The notes: a model not told the origin generated them from the letters alone. A stretch of DNA of 55,493 bases from Candidatus Gastranaerophilales bacterium (GCA_944326425.1 CALVDX010000014.1:1-55493); one strand, 5' to 3'; counted from the first letter of the stretch, positions 18,012 to 27,282 are shown. Made by a program: numbers and translations.

Positions 18012-18716
18012 ATGATGAGATTTAGACCGCGAGGCGGAAGCCAGAATGAAGAAAATATATTTTGGATAACAATGACTGACCTTATGCTTGGTTTAGTTCT
18101 GGTGTTTATGATACTGTTTTTTTACTCATCGACAACTAATTATTTTGAAAAAGTTCGCGAGCAGGCCGTTGCAGGAAATATTAACGAGGAACTGGCTGAA
18201 AGGCTGAATGAGCAAAATATTGATGCTTCTGTTGATTTATTTACCGGAGTTGTAAAAATTTCTGATTTAGAACTATTTGATGTTAACAGCTGGGAGCTTT
18301 CAGAAAACGGCAGGGCTTATCTTGATAAATTTATACCGGTTTATATAAATACAATTCTGGCAAATGAAGAATACAAGGGTAAAATTACCGGTCTGGTTAT
18401 ACAGGGACATACTGATTCGCAAACTTTTGCCGGTTTAGATTCTGAGGAAGCACAGTATATGAAAAATATGGAACTTAGCCTTAAACGTGCTTATTCTGTT
18501 GCGTCCTATATTCCAAATACTAATTATGATAAGAAATATTTTAAAGATTTAGAGAAAATTTTGTTTGTGGAAGGCTGCAGTTATAATAATCCTGTTCTTG
18601 ATGAGAACGGTAAAGAGGATTATGATAAAAGCCGGCGGGTGGAATTGAAACTGATTACTAAGGCGGATGCTTCTAATAGTATTTTAAATACTTTAGAGGG
18701 AGTAAAAAATAATTAA
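18012..18716 (+). CDS. MotB/ZorB-like OmpA-domain stator subunit
   Basis: A 234-residue protein with a single N-terminal transmembrane helix (about 18-38) that contains D23 in WITMTDLMLG, the position of the proton-binding aspartate in MotB. The periplasmic part is an OmpA/MotB peptidoglycan-binding domain with GHTD (132-135), LSLKRA (155-160) and RRVEL (208-212). It pairs with the preceding channel subunit. It overlaps the 3' end of maf by 4 bp on the opposite strand. Confidence 0.85.
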   Translation: MMRFRPRGGSQNEENIFWITMTDLMLGLVLVFMILFFYSSTTNYFEKVREQAVAGNINEELAERLNEQNIDASVDLFTGVVKISDLELFDVNSWELSENGRAYLDKFIPVYINTILANEEYKGKITGLVIQGHTDSQTFAGLDSEEAQYMKNMELSLKRAYSVASYIPNTNYDKKYFKDLEKILFVEGCSYNNPVLDENGKEDYDKSRRVELKLITKADASNSILNTLEGVKNN

Positions 18717-19276
18717 GCCTGTTTAATAAGTTCTGTGACAATCTTAGACGGCAGACCTATTACATTATCAAACTCTCCGTCTACGGATTTTACAAATCCG
18801 TCAGGCAGTTCCTGTATTCCGTAGGCTCCTGCTTTATCCATAGGATTAAACTGTTCAATATAATCATTAATCATTTTATCGGATAACTCGTTAAATGTAA
18901 CATAAGTAATTACGTAGGTTTTATAAATTTTGCCGGTTGAATTATCAATCAGGCAAACGCCTGTAACAACGTAATGTGTATCATCGGAAAGTTCTTCAAG
19001 CATTTTACGGGCGTCATCTTTGGACTTAGGTTTTCCCAGTACGTGTTCTTTGTGAACGACAACGGTGTCAGCACCAAGGATGAGCGAGTTTTTATCACAC
19101 CTTGCTGCTGTTTCTGCGGCCTTTTTAAATGCAAGTTCTGCAATCATTTCAGGGGTAAATTTGCTATGCGGCAGTTTTTCATCATAATTTGAAGGTATAA
19201 TAATAAATTTAAATCCTGCTTTTTCCAGAATTTGTTTCCTTCGTGGTGATTTTGATGCGAGAACCAGTTTTTTCAT
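18713..19276 (-). CDS. maf: Maf family nucleotide pyrophosphatase
   Basis: A 187-residue Maf protein, which hydrolyses non-canonical or modified nucleoside triphosphates (dTTP/UTP or methylated forms) and has been linked to septation. The N-terminal LASKSPRRKQIL and the GADTVV motif are diagnostic; C-terminal NVIGLP fits. TAAAAT lies exactly six bases before the ATG and there is no Shine-Dalgarno sequence, so it may be leaderless. It is divergent from era, with overlapping promoters. Confidence 0.92.
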   Translation of the reverse strand: MKKLVLASKSPRRKQILEKAGFKFIIIPSNYDEKLPHSKFTPEMIAELAFKKAAETAARCDKNSLILGADTVVVHKEHVLGKPKSKDDARKMLEELSDDTHYVVTGVCLIDNSTGKIYKTYVITYVTFNELSDKMINDYIEQFNPMDKAGAYGIQELPDGFVKSVDGEFDNVIGLPSKIVTELIKQA

Positions 19277-19282
19277 AAAATG

Positions 19283-19288
19283 ATTTTA
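19283..19288 (-). promoter_or_regulatory. -10 element of maf, leaderless spacing
   Basis: TAAAAT on the minus strand is followed by six bases and the ATG of maf. A poor -35 (TTACTA) stands 17 bp upstream at 19306-19311. Confidence 0.5.
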
Positions 19289-19314
19289 CAACAAACTGAT
19301 GATTATAGTAAAAT
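19285..19314 (+). promoter_or_regulatory. Promoter of era
   Basis: TTTACA (19285-19290), an 18-bp spacer and TAAAAT (19309-19314). It overlaps the divergent maf promoter, so only one polymerase can occupy the site at a time. The era mRNA would have a leader of about 20 nt containing its AAGGAG. Confidence 0.5.
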
Positions 19315-19341
19315 AGAACATAACAAATCAAGGAGAACAAG

Positions 19342-20232
19342 ATGAAATGCGGTTTTGTAACGATTATCGGGCGGCCCAATGTAGGTAAATCGACTCTTTT
19401 AAATCAGATACTCGGACAAAAAATTGTTATTACTACGGATAAAGCGCAAACAACAAGGAAACGTATAAAAGGAATTTATACGGATGACAGGGGGCAAATA
19501 ATTTTTGTAGATACCCCGGGGGTGCATAGACCGCTTAATAAACTTGGTGAGTACCTTCTTGATGAAACAAAAGTTGCAGTTCCTGATGCAGATTTGATTT
19601 TGTTCCTGGTGGACGCATCAGAGCCGGCGGGCAAAGGTGATAAGTGGATAGCTGAAAACCTGCTTAAGGATACAAAAACAAATATTATTCTTATAATGAA
19701 TAAAATAGACAAGGTTAAAAATCCCCAAAAACTGGAAGAAAACCTCATGTCGTATAAACTCTTATTTGATAAAAATATTCAAATATTAAGAGTGTCCGCT
19801 AAAACCGGCAAGAATAAGAATGATTTAGTATCAAATATATTCAGGGCCTTGCCAAAGGGTGAAAAATTATACCCTGACGATATTGTGACAGAAGAAAATA
19901 TGCGCAGTGTAGCTGAAGAAATTATAAGAGAAAAAATACTTCTCAATACAAAAGAAGAAATCCCCCACGCTGTAGCTATAAAGCTTTCTAAATATGAAGA
20001 AAAAGAAGATATAGATAAGATTTATGCGGATATTTACTGTGAAACCAAAAGCCAGAAAATAATTTTAATCGGCAAAAACGGGACAATGCTGAAAACTATC
20101 GGTACAGAAGCAAGAAAAGAACTGGAAGAAATAACAGAAAAAAAAGTATATTTAGAATTAACCGTAAAAGTTGAAAAAGATTGGCGAAAAAACGACAGGC
20201 TTTTAAAAGAGTTCGGATATGCGCAGGAATAA
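19342..20232 (+). CDS. era: GTPase Era
   Basis: A 296-residue Era GTPase. The G1 motif GRPNVGKST (10-18), the DTPG switch, the NKID specificity motif and a C-terminal KH RNA-binding domain (about 200-296, with IGKNGTMLKTIG) are all present. Era assists 30S ribosomal subunit maturation by binding the 3' end of 16S rRNA. Shine-Dalgarno AAGGAG precedes the ATG. Confidence 0.97.
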   Translation: MKCGFVTIIGRPNVGKSTLLNQILGQKIVITTDKAQTTRKRIKGIYTDDRGQIIFVDTPGVHRPLNKLGEYLLDETKVAVPDADLILFLVDASEPAGKGDKWIAENLLKDTKTNIILIMNKIDKVKNPQKLEENLMSYKLLFDKNIQILRVSAKTGKNKNDLVSNIFRALPKGEKLYPDDIVTEENMRSVAEEIIREKILLNTKEEIPHAVAIKLSKYEEKEDIDKIYADIYCETKSQKIILIGKNGTMLKTIGTEARKELEEITEKKVYLELTVKVEKDWRKNDRLLKEFGYAQE

Positions 20233-20241
20233 TGATTTTTC

Positions 20242-20270
20242 TTTACAATAATGATTAAATAAGGTTTAAT
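20242..20270 (+). promoter_or_regulatory. Promoter placing the 20277 gene on a leaderless mRNA
   Basis: TTTACA (20242-20247), a 17-bp spacer and TTTAAT (20265-20270), followed by six bases and the ATG at 20277. It lies in the 44-bp gap after era, and no Shine-Dalgarno sequence is present. Confidence 0.6.
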
Positions 20271-20276
20271 TAGTAT

Positions 20277-21083
20277 ATGAAGAAGAGAGTGTTAGTAATT
20301 ATAGCAATAGTTATTGCAGTTATTTTAACTGCCGGCTTTTATCTCTGGGACGGGTATGAGGGCAGACAGCTTGAAATGCCGGATTCTTATCAGGCAATTC
20401 TTGACCGGGGGTACTTGATTGCCGGTGTAAAAACCGATACAAAACCTTTTGGATTTAAAGACAAAGATGGGAAGCTAACAGGGCTTGATATCGATATTGC
20501 AAAAGCAATTGCCAAAGCCATATTCAGGAATGAAAATAGACTTAAGTTAGTAAGCGTAACCCCGTCAGACAGGCTTATAAAACTTACAACAGGTGAGGTC
20601 GATATCGTTATTGCAACAATGACGGTTACCCCGCAGAGAATGGATTTAATTGATTTTTCGCACTCGTATTTTATTGCCGGACAAACACTCCTTGTACCGC
20701 AGAAAAGTAAAATTACATCCCTTGCTGATTTAGCCGGTGAAGATGTAGGGGTAATTTTTGGCACAACTGCAGAGAAAAATTTAAGAACGCTTGTCCCTAC
20801 TGCTAAAGTTTTGGGATACAGAACGTATGATGAGGCCTATGAAGCTCTTAAAAACGGAACAATAAAAGCAATTACCTCTGATGATACTATTTTGAGAAAT
20901 TATGCACTTAATGATAAATCTGTTAAAATGTTAAACAAGCGTTACTCTAAAGAGCCTTATGCTGTTGGTGTCAGAAAGGGTAAAGAAAATAAAATGCTTC
21001 TTGAAAGGGTTAACTTTGTGATAAAAACGTTAATAGTAAATAATTCCATAAACAGATTGTATGCAAAGTGGGGGTTGAGGTAA
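20277..21083 (+). CDS. Periplasmic amino-acid-type solute-binding protein (SBP_bac_3)
   Basis: A 268-residue protein with an N-terminal signal or anchor helix (4-22). The fold signature follows: LIAGVKTDTKPFGFKD, LTGLDIDIAKAIA, and a TMTVTPQRMDLIDFS stretch. These proteins capture polar amino acids for ABC transporters or serve as sensors. No lipobox cysteine is visible and no ABC permease or ATPase gene is adjacent, so the transporter, if any, lies elsewhere. Start is probably leaderless (TTTAAT six bases upstream). Confidence 0.88.
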   Translation: MKKRVLVIIAIVIAVILTAGFYLWDGYEGRQLEMPDSYQAILDRGYLIAGVKTDTKPFGFKDKDGKLTGLDIDIAKAIAKAIFRNENRLKLVSVTPSDRLIKLTTGEVDIVIATMTVTPQRMDLIDFSHSYFIAGQTLLVPQKSKITSLADLAGEDVGVIFGTTAEKNLRTLVPTAKVLGYRTYDEAYEALKNGTIKAITSDDTILRNYALNDKSVKMLNKRYSKEPYAVGVRKGKENKMLLERVNFVIKTLIVNNSINRLYAKWGLR

Positions 21084-21128
21084 TTAAAGGCCGGCATACA
21101 TAGAACGTGTCAGCTCTGTCGTCCGGGG

Positions 21129-22019
21129 TTATTGAAAATTATTTGTTATTGTATAAATATATTCAAGAATAATTGTGAAATAATCAAGCCCTGAAAGCCC
21201 GTTAATAATTATGTCACAATCTTTTTTTATTGGTTTTATATATTTATCACCGGCCTCGACAATATATTTCCAGTGTTTTTTAGCATTATCCATATCCTGA
21301 TTACGTTCGTTTACCGCACGTGCCAAAAACCAGCCCTTCCTCACTTCGTCATCTGTTTCAACATAGATTTTAGCATCAAAAAGTTCGGTATTTTGTATAA
21401 ACATTGAAGCCATACCTTCAACAACTACAACCTTGTTTGACTTAACAAGTTTTGAGCGGGGTACGGAAATCCCAGTACCGTTTGGAAGGTATTCAGGGCT
21501 GTAAATATCTTCACCAGAGGATATCTTTTCCAAATCCTGTTGTAAAAGTTCAAGCTGGAAGTTATTTGGAGAATCAACGTCAAACCCGTTATCCCTCAGA
21601 TTATCAAAGGTTACGTATTGCTTAATCAGCGCCGAAATATCGTTGAAATAATTGTCTGTTGTAAATATAGAGACAGGCATATTCAGTTTAATTGCAACCT
21701 CCTGTATTCGCCTGCAGATTGTTGATTTCCCGGAGGCTGATTCCCCTGTTATTGATATTAAAATTCTTTTGCGCGGATTATTTACCAGTCTTTTAGAAAA
21801 TCTTTGTATAAAATCGTTTTTGACCTCTGCAAAAATCGGTACAGCTGCTTTTCTGTCGAAAGCAAGTACTTGTTTAAATTTTGACTGCAAATAGTACGCT
21901 AATAATTCTCTGCCCGTTCGTTGGTTAAAATCAGGCTTGTAAAGTTTGTCCTGTGAATGGATTTCTTTATCGATTAAATCGGAAATACCGTCTATTTTAT
22001 TTTGATCATCTATATTCAT
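21129..22019 (-). CDS. Uridine kinase / phosphoribulokinase family P-loop kinase
   Basis: A 296-residue cytoplasmic protein. An N-terminal extension of about 85 residues precedes the P-loop GESASGKST (92-100). The TTDNYFNDIS segment and later VVVEGMASMF match the uridine kinase fold, which phosphorylates uridine/cytidine or related sugars. The N-terminal extension and total length differ from typical Udk (about 210 residues), so the substrate may differ. TAGAAT lies six bases before the ATG with no Shine-Dalgarno. Confidence 0.82.
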   Translation of the reverse strand: MNIDDQNKIDGISDLIDKEIHSQDKLYKPDFNQRTGRELLAYYLQSKFKQVLAFDRKAAVPIFAEVKNDFIQRFSKRLVNNPRKRILISITGESASGKSTICRRIQEVAIKLNMPVSIFTTDNYFNDISALIKQYVTFDNLRDNGFDVDSPNNFQLELLQQDLEKISSGEDIYSPEYLPNGTGISVPRSKLVKSNKVVVVEGMASMFIQNTELFDAKIYVETDDEVRKGWFLARAVNERNQDMDNAKKHWKYIVEAGDKYIKPIKKDCDIIINGLSGLDYFTIILEYIYTITNNFQ

Positions 22020-22025
22020 ACTTAT

Positions 22026-22031
22026 ATTCTA
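22026..22031 (-). promoter_or_regulatory. -10 element of the 22019 gene, leaderless spacing
   Basis: TAGAAT on the minus strand stands six bases before the ATG. No good -35 is seen at 17 bp. Confidence 0.4.
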
Positions 22032-22061
22032 TTATTATCGGGTAAAAATTTTTCAGGTCAA

Positions 22062-24446
22062 TTAAATTTTTACAGGATCCTGATTAAGAAGTTCTATGGA
22101 CTTTAAGAGCTTGACCCTGAGTTCGTATGCTTGCGGTTCAAACCCTTCTATCTTTGTAAACTCCTTATCCACAATATCATATATTTGTTTTAGAAGGTCA
22201 ATTGTTGTGGTGATTTGCCTAAAGAGTAAACCTTCGTATTCAATATTGCTGAACGGGTCAAGGTTGTACATATAAGACCAGTTGTTAACAGAATTGGTAC
22301 CGGGCCTGGAGTTTAATTCTGCAAACCGGTAAATGTTCTGAGCGGTATCTGTATCCAGTTCTACCTCTTCTCCTGTTGCTTTTGTATATTCCTTAAGATA
22401 GGCCCTTAAATTTTGAATTTCCGATTGCAGCATCTCATCCTGTATAGCCAGTGTTCTACGCTCTTTCCCAAAGTCATCTTTGTCTGTGGTAACTCTTTCC
22501 ATATTAGCGAGGATTCCGATAAAGCCGCAAAGTTGTACCGGCGATAAATCCAGCAAGGTGTCATTGCTTAAAAATTCAATAACCGGAATTTGTATATATC
22601 CGTTTAAATGTTTTAATAATTCACCTTTGGGGGTAAGGTAATTATCTTTGTTCATAAACATCAAATTCTTAAGTATATTTTTTCTTTGCTCTATCTGGCT
22701 AAAGAGGAAATTTTGTTTGTGGAATTTTGCTGTTTCGTCTGTATCATAAACATTTAGTGATTTTGACATCATTTCTTTAAGTTTCTCATCATCATTACTT
22801 AATGAATAATAGCTTGCCAGGAAAGAATAGTCCGGGACAAAACTGCTCTTTAAATCGTTGGCTCCGGAAGAGATAAGGCTCTTGATAACATTTTTTTGCT
22901 TAGGGTTACAGCTTAGGGCATAACAGTACCCTATTTTATCAATTCCGCGTCTGCCGGCTCTTCCTGCCATTTGATGAAAATCATTAGGGGTAAGACCTCT
23001 CATTCCGTCATCGCTGTCAGGGTGGTCGGAAGGCTTTCTGATAGTACTTATTACCGTTGTTCTTGCCGGCATGTTAATCCCGGCAGAAAGTGTTTCAGTT
23101 GCAATGACTACTTTTACCAGTTTTTTCTGAAAAAGTTCTTCAATAAGTTCTTTCTGGCTTGGAAGCAAGCCTGCGTTATGGAGTGCATATCCGCGGTATA
23201 ATGCTGTTTTGTCGAGACTTTCTCCAAGGTATTTGCCGGAGGATTCATATTCTTTTATTATTTCATAGATTTGGTGAATTTCCTCTTTTGAGTTTAGGCA
23301 TTCACATTTAGTATTTAGTTCATCAAGCACTCTTTTACTATGATTTTTACTGAAAATAAAAAGAATAGCCGGAAGTTTATCTTCTTCGCATAAATCATCG
23401 ATTAGCCGGCTGTATGCCGATTTTGACGGTCTTGCGGTAATTGATTGGAGTTGTTCGGCCTGTTCTTTTTTGGCGGCTCGTTTTTCTGCTTTTGATATTC
23501 CGCTTTGAATCCGTCTTACTCTTGATTCTGCATGCGATATGATAAATTCCAGTGGAACATGCCTGTTTTCTTTAGGAACATCGATTAATACGGTGCTTCC
23601 CAAACCTGCTCTACCCTTTATACTTTCTCCGGCTGTATTATCCTTGTGTTTATTAAATGCTATATATTTTGTGCCATTCCCTTTTATGCTGGCCATCCAG
23701 TCTGTTATTAACCGGTTATTACCGATAGTTGCTGATAAAGACAAAAGCTGTACATCGTTTGGAGTAAACATGATTGCCTGCTCCCAGACCCCGCCGCGGT
23801 CAATGTCTCCAAGATAGTGAAGTTCATCAAAGATGACTGTTTTTACATTTTTTAAACCTTCAGAACGTGTTCTCCCTTCCATATAGTCCCCAAAGACCAT
23901 GTTGCGGTATATCTCTGTTGTCATTATAACTATTGGAGCGTTAGTATTGATTTTAGTATCGCCGGTCATAATACCGACATTTTCGTCTCCGTATATTTTC
24001 CGAAATGTTTTAAATTTTTCATTAGATAATGCTTTTAGCGGAGTTGTGTAAAGAGTTCTTCCGTTTTGCGCAAGGTTTTTGTTTATGGCAAAATGTGCAA
24101 TGGCTGTTTTGCCGGTACCGGTAGGGGCTGTAACAAGAACGTCGTTCCCCTGTAAAATATTAATTCCCGATGCTTTCTGGAAAATATCGGGGACAAACGG
24201 CTTTCCGGCTTCATCTTTCCCTAATTTAAACCAGTCATTGTTTATTGTTTCCGAAAAAGTTACCTGAACGGCTGAAACGGCAGCGCCGGCTGTAATATAG
24301 GGTAATATGCTGCTTGTTACCGTTTTTACCGGCTGAGGTTTTGATGTTCCGGCCTTTAATGCTTTTCTCATTGCTTTTCTGGCGGCTCCGGAGAGTTTTT
24401 GGGAGCCAAAAGCCGGATTGGTTTCTGTTATTTTCTGTATGAACAT
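22062..24446 (-). CDS. Ski2-like DEAD/DEAH-box RNA helicase with N-terminal extension
   Basis: A 794-residue superfamily 2 helicase. Walker A APTGTGKT is at 107-114. The DEAD-box variant DELH (in IFDELHYLG), the motif III SAT, and QMAGRAGRRG of motif VI define the Ski2/Mtr4 group, which unwinds RNA in decay or maturation. Cyanobacteria and chloroplasts carry relatives (ISE2). The first 100 residues are extra: a short NPAFGS motif (10-15), a basic helix (17-35) and a hydrophobic stretch at 46-62 that might touch the membrane. The C-terminal 250 residues are helical, as in the family. Confidence 0.9.
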   Translation of the reverse strand: MFIQKITETNPAFGSQKLSGAARKAMRKALKAGTSKPQPVKTVTSSILPYITAGAAVSAVQVTFSETINNDWFKLGKDEAGKPFVPDIFQKASGINILQGNDVLVTAPTGTGKTAIAHFAINKNLAQNGRTLYTTPLKALSNEKFKTFRKIYGDENVGIMTGDTKINTNAPIVIMTTEIYRNMVFGDYMEGRTRSEGLKNVKTVIFDELHYLGDIDRGGVWEQAIMFTPNDVQLLSLSATIGNNRLITDWMASIKGNGTKYIAFNKHKDNTAGESIKGRAGLGSTVLIDVPKENRHVPLEFIISHAESRVRRIQSGISKAEKRAAKKEQAEQLQSITARPSKSAYSRLIDDLCEEDKLPAILFIFSKNHSKRVLDELNTKCECLNSKEEIHQIYEIIKEYESSGKYLGESLDKTALYRGYALHNAGLLPSQKELIEELFQKKLVKVVIATETLSAGINMPARTTVISTIRKPSDHPDSDDGMRGLTPNDFHQMAGRAGRRGIDKIGYCYALSCNPKQKNVIKSLISSGANDLKSSFVPDYSFLASYYSLSNDDEKLKEMMSKSLNVYDTDETAKFHKQNFLFSQIEQRKNILKNLMFMNKDNYLTPKGELLKHLNGYIQIPVIEFLSNDTLLDLSPVQLCGFIGILANMERVTTDKDDFGKERRTLAIQDEMLQSEIQNLRAYLKEYTKATGEEVELDTDTAQNIYRFAELNSRPGTNSVNNWSYMYNLDPFSNIEYEGLLFRQITTTIDLLKQIYDIVDKEFTKIEGFEPQAYELRVKLLKSIELLNQDPVKI

Positions 24447-24558
24447 ATCTTATTAAACCCCGTAATAAATTTTTTTGCTACACCGGTAAAAAATCTTTAC
24501 AAATATTAATTAAATATGTTACCATGTATTTAACAAAGCAGGATGTAAGGAGAAACAA

Positions 24559-24735
24559 ATGGCAAGATTAGTAAGACCAACCTGGGCAATAAGATGTGTA
24601 CAATCAGGATGTAAAACATTATTTGAAGTAGCGCAGTTAGAAGAGGGAAAACAGCAGGAAGTTGTTTGCCCGAATTGCGGTGAACACTACGTTTATCCTA
24701 TTTATGACAACGACGCAAATCAAGAACGCCGCTAA
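24559..24735 (+). CDS. Small zinc-ribbon protein
   Basis: A 58-residue protein (MARLVRPTW...) with C13xxxxC18 and C37xxC40, a zinc-ribbon arrangement. AAGGAG precedes the ATG. Its stop codon overlaps the start of the radical SAM gene by one base (TAATG), so the two are translationally coupled and probably act together or are co-regulated. The function is unknown; it could be a nucleic-acid-binding or regulatory ribbon. Confidence 0.85.
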   Translation: MARLVRPTWAIRCVQSGCKTLFEVAQLEEGKQQEVVCPNCGEHYVYPIYDNDANQERR

Positions 24736-25655
24736 TGTTTTTTAATGGTACTGATAAAAGATATAACCAGTACAGTGCTCACTTGAAACAAAAATTCGGG
24801 GCAAAGGTATATAAGATAACACTTGATGCGGGATTTTCCTGTCCTAACCGTGACGGAACTCTTTCTAATTGCGGGTGTATTTTTTGTGACGACGGCGGGA
24901 GTTTTTCGCAGGCTCATTCTAACCAAATAACGATTGAAGAACAAATTCTTACCGGTATAGAAAATCTTTCTAAAAGGTTTAAAGCACAAAAGTTTATGTC
25001 TTATTTTCAGGCTTTTACCAACACATATAAGCCGGTAAAAGAGTTGGAAGGGATTTACAACGCTGCCCTTAAACATCCTGATATTGTCGGTATATCAATA
25101 GGTACACGTCCTGATTGTATCGATGATGGCAAACTTAAATTAATTTCAGGTTATACAAAAGATTATTATACATGGATAGAATACGGTTTACAGAGTGTGC
25201 ATAATAAAACTCTTGAATGGATTAACCGGGGGCATGATTATGATTGCTTTTTACATGCTTATGAAAAAACAAAAAATTATGGTATAAATATTTGTATTCA
25301 TCTGATACTGGGGCTTAATGAGACGTACGAAGAAATGATGGAGACCGTTAGAAAAGTTGCAAAATTAGAGCCTGAGGGGGTAAAAATTCACATGCTCTGC
25401 GCCCTTGAAGGAACAAAAATTGCAGAATTGTATAATAAAGGTGAATTGGAGTTTATGTCAGAGGATGAATATATTAACCTTTGCTGTGACTATCTTGAAC
25501 TTTTGCCGCCGGAGACAACTATACACCGGCTTGCGGGAAACGGCTTAAAAAAGAACCTTGTAGCACCGCGCTGGCTCGGGAAAAAACTGGATGCTCTCAA
25601 TAAGATAGACAGAGAACTCGAAAGGCGTAACAGCTGGCAGGGATGTAAATTTTAA
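24735..25655 (+). CDS. TIGR01212/YhcC-type radical SAM protein
   Basis: A 306-residue radical SAM enzyme. The cluster cysteines lie in a family-specific spacing: C36 in SCPNRDG, then C48 and C51 in CIFCDDGGSF. GIEN, SIGTRPD and GLNETYEEM further mark the YhcC family, relatives of Elp3-like enzymes whose substrate is not firmly known. It is coupled to the upstream zinc-ribbon gene. Confidence 0.92.
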   Translation: MFFNGTDKRYNQYSAHLKQKFGAKVYKITLDAGFSCPNRDGTLSNCGCIFCDDGGSFSQAHSNQITIEEQILTGIENLSKRFKAQKFMSYFQAFTNTYKPVKELEGIYNAALKHPDIVGISIGTRPDCIDDGKLKLISGYTKDYYTWIEYGLQSVHNKTLEWINRGHDYDCFLHAYEKTKNYGINICIHLILGLNETYEEMMETVRKVAKLEPEGVKIHMLCALEGTKIAELYNKGELEFMSEDEYINLCCDYLELLPPETTIHRLAGNGLKKNLVAPRWLGKKLDALNKIDRELERRNSWQGCKF

Positions 25656-25746
25656 CTTTTGTAAATTTTAATTTTGGACATGGCAAAAATTTTTTTTACA
25701 GGTTTTTAAACAAAAGTAATATTTTATTGTGTAGAGTTTAATACTT

Positions 25747-27282
25747 ATGCCTATAGGAATAATGGATAAAATAGGTAACGCAGTTACCTCACTTACAAGG
25801 CCTGATAACGTGTCTCCGATTATTGCTCAGGAAACACTTTGTATTTCCGGACGTACAAGAATGGCATATAAACGCGGCGGTGAACAAGAGGCCAGAGAGC
25901 GTGTTATAGAAGAGGTTTCAGGAACTATAACATGGCTTGGCGGTGTGAAATTCTTAAATTATGTAGGAGATAAAATTTTAGGGTATGTTCTTAAAAATAA
26001 AGGTGTTGCTTTTGATGTCGGTTCTGATATTATGCGCAGACCTTTTGATAATTTTATGATGAACAAGGGAAATTATCCTGCCGGTTTTTCACCTGATAAA
26101 ATCTCAATATTAAAGGGTGTAAAAGTTATTTCTGCTATAGTTCTTGCAAACTTATTTATAGGGTTTGCTGTACCGAAACTTAATCAGGCTCTTTCAAGAA
26201 AAATCAATAAAAAGAAAGCAGAAAAACAGGAGTTATTTCAAAATTTACAGCCGGAACAACCGGCCGCAAATACGGTAAAAAAAGATACTGCACCTGCATT
26301 TAAAGGGCTTGCCGGTCTGAATACATTTACTAACTTTATTGAAAATACCAATGTAGGTAAGCTTCTTGCGACTGATATAGGTATAGCAGGCGGCAGAGGG
26401 TTAAATGCCCGCAGGAAGGAAGAAACACTTGATATTCTTGTAAGAGACCTGGGGTCAATATATTTTTATTACTGGGCTCGTGATGATGCTGCAAAAGTCA
26501 TGAATCTTATTGAAACAGGCGGTAAAACTTCTCAGCGGCTTGACCCCAAATCAGTAAACCGTGTAACAAAGTATCTGGAGGAATATCTGGCTGCCAATGG
26601 GGGCAGTATGTCCGTTGAAGATTTCAGAAAATCAATGTTTGGAACCGGTACAAAAGAAATTCCGCCCCTTAATTTTGAAAAAGAAATCACGTCTAAATTT
26701 TCTGACTTTATGGCTAAATTAGGCAGAAAACCGGCTCCCCCGATTGAAGTAATAGAACTTGATAAATTTCTTGCGGCCCTTACTCCTGCAGAAAAAGAAC
26801 AATACGGTGATGTTGCACGCAAAATGTCCGAACTTCAGCCAAAGCGCTGCGGTGTAAGTATAATAAGTAAAAATCAAATAGCTGATGTTCTAAAAGGCGG
26901 AGAAGCTAATTCTCCAAAACTTCTTCACGTAATGTTCGATAATTATACTGACGGAGCATATAAAAACGAGTACAGATATATTTCACACAAAGATCTGTAT
27001 AAATATAAGGATAGGGTTGTTAAGTATATAGAGGAACTTGCAAATACTTCTAAGAACGGCAGAATTGATTCGGCGCTGCTAAAAGCAGTTAAGAATAAAA
27101 ATCTTGCTTGGACAGGATTGAATTTTATTGTTGGTTTCTCTATTTGTGTTGCATTTATATCAACCATAATTCCTAAGCTTCAATACTACATAACAAGAAA
27201 AGTTACCGGCAAATCCGGCTTTCCGGGTGACGATAACTTTTTAAGCCAGCCTAAAGATAACGTAAGTAAGACGGCTGCTTAG
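25747..27282 (+). CDS. Lineage-specific membrane protein with internal PAFKG motif
   Basis: A 511-residue protein without a recognised family. Hydrophobic segments lie at about 125-145 and near the C-terminus (about 455-480, NFIVGFSICVAFISTI). Between them is a large soluble part beginning with the PAFKGLAG motif at 183-190. The first 120 residues look like a related half-unit (FLNYVGDKILGYVL), suggesting internal duplication. The last 4 bp overlap the convergent radical SAM gene. Likely envelope-associated; role unknown. Confidence 0.75.
   Translation: MPIGIMDKIGNAVTSLTRPDNVSPIIAQETLCISGRTRMAYKRGGEQEARERVIEEVSGTITWLGGVKFLNYVGDKILGYVLKNKGVAFDVGSDIMRRPFDNFMMNKGNYPAGFSPDKISILKGVKVISAIVLANLFIGFAVPKLNQALSRKINKKKAEKQELFQNLQPEQPAANTVKKDTAPAFKGLAGLNTFTNFIENTNVGKLLATDIGIAGGRGLNARRKEETLDILVRDLGSIYFYYWARDDAAKVMNLIETGGKTSQRLDPKSVNRVTKYLEEYLAANGGSMSVEDFRKSMFGTGTKEIPPLNFEKEITSKFSDFMAKLGRKPAPPIEVIELDKFLAALTPAEKEQYGDVARKMSELQPKRCGVSIISKNQIADVLKGGEANSPKLLHVMFDNYTDGAYKNEYRYISHKDLYKYKDRVVKYIEELANTSKNGRIDSALLKAVKNKNLAWTGLNFIVGFSICVAFISTIIPKLQYYITRKVTGKSGFPGDDNFLSQPKDNVSKTAA

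Noticed and set aside
15985-18716. Complete Zorya defence system
   Set aside because: ZorC and the ZorD helicase are missing, and the channel subunit lacks the long tail. Only the stator pair resembles ZorA/ZorB.
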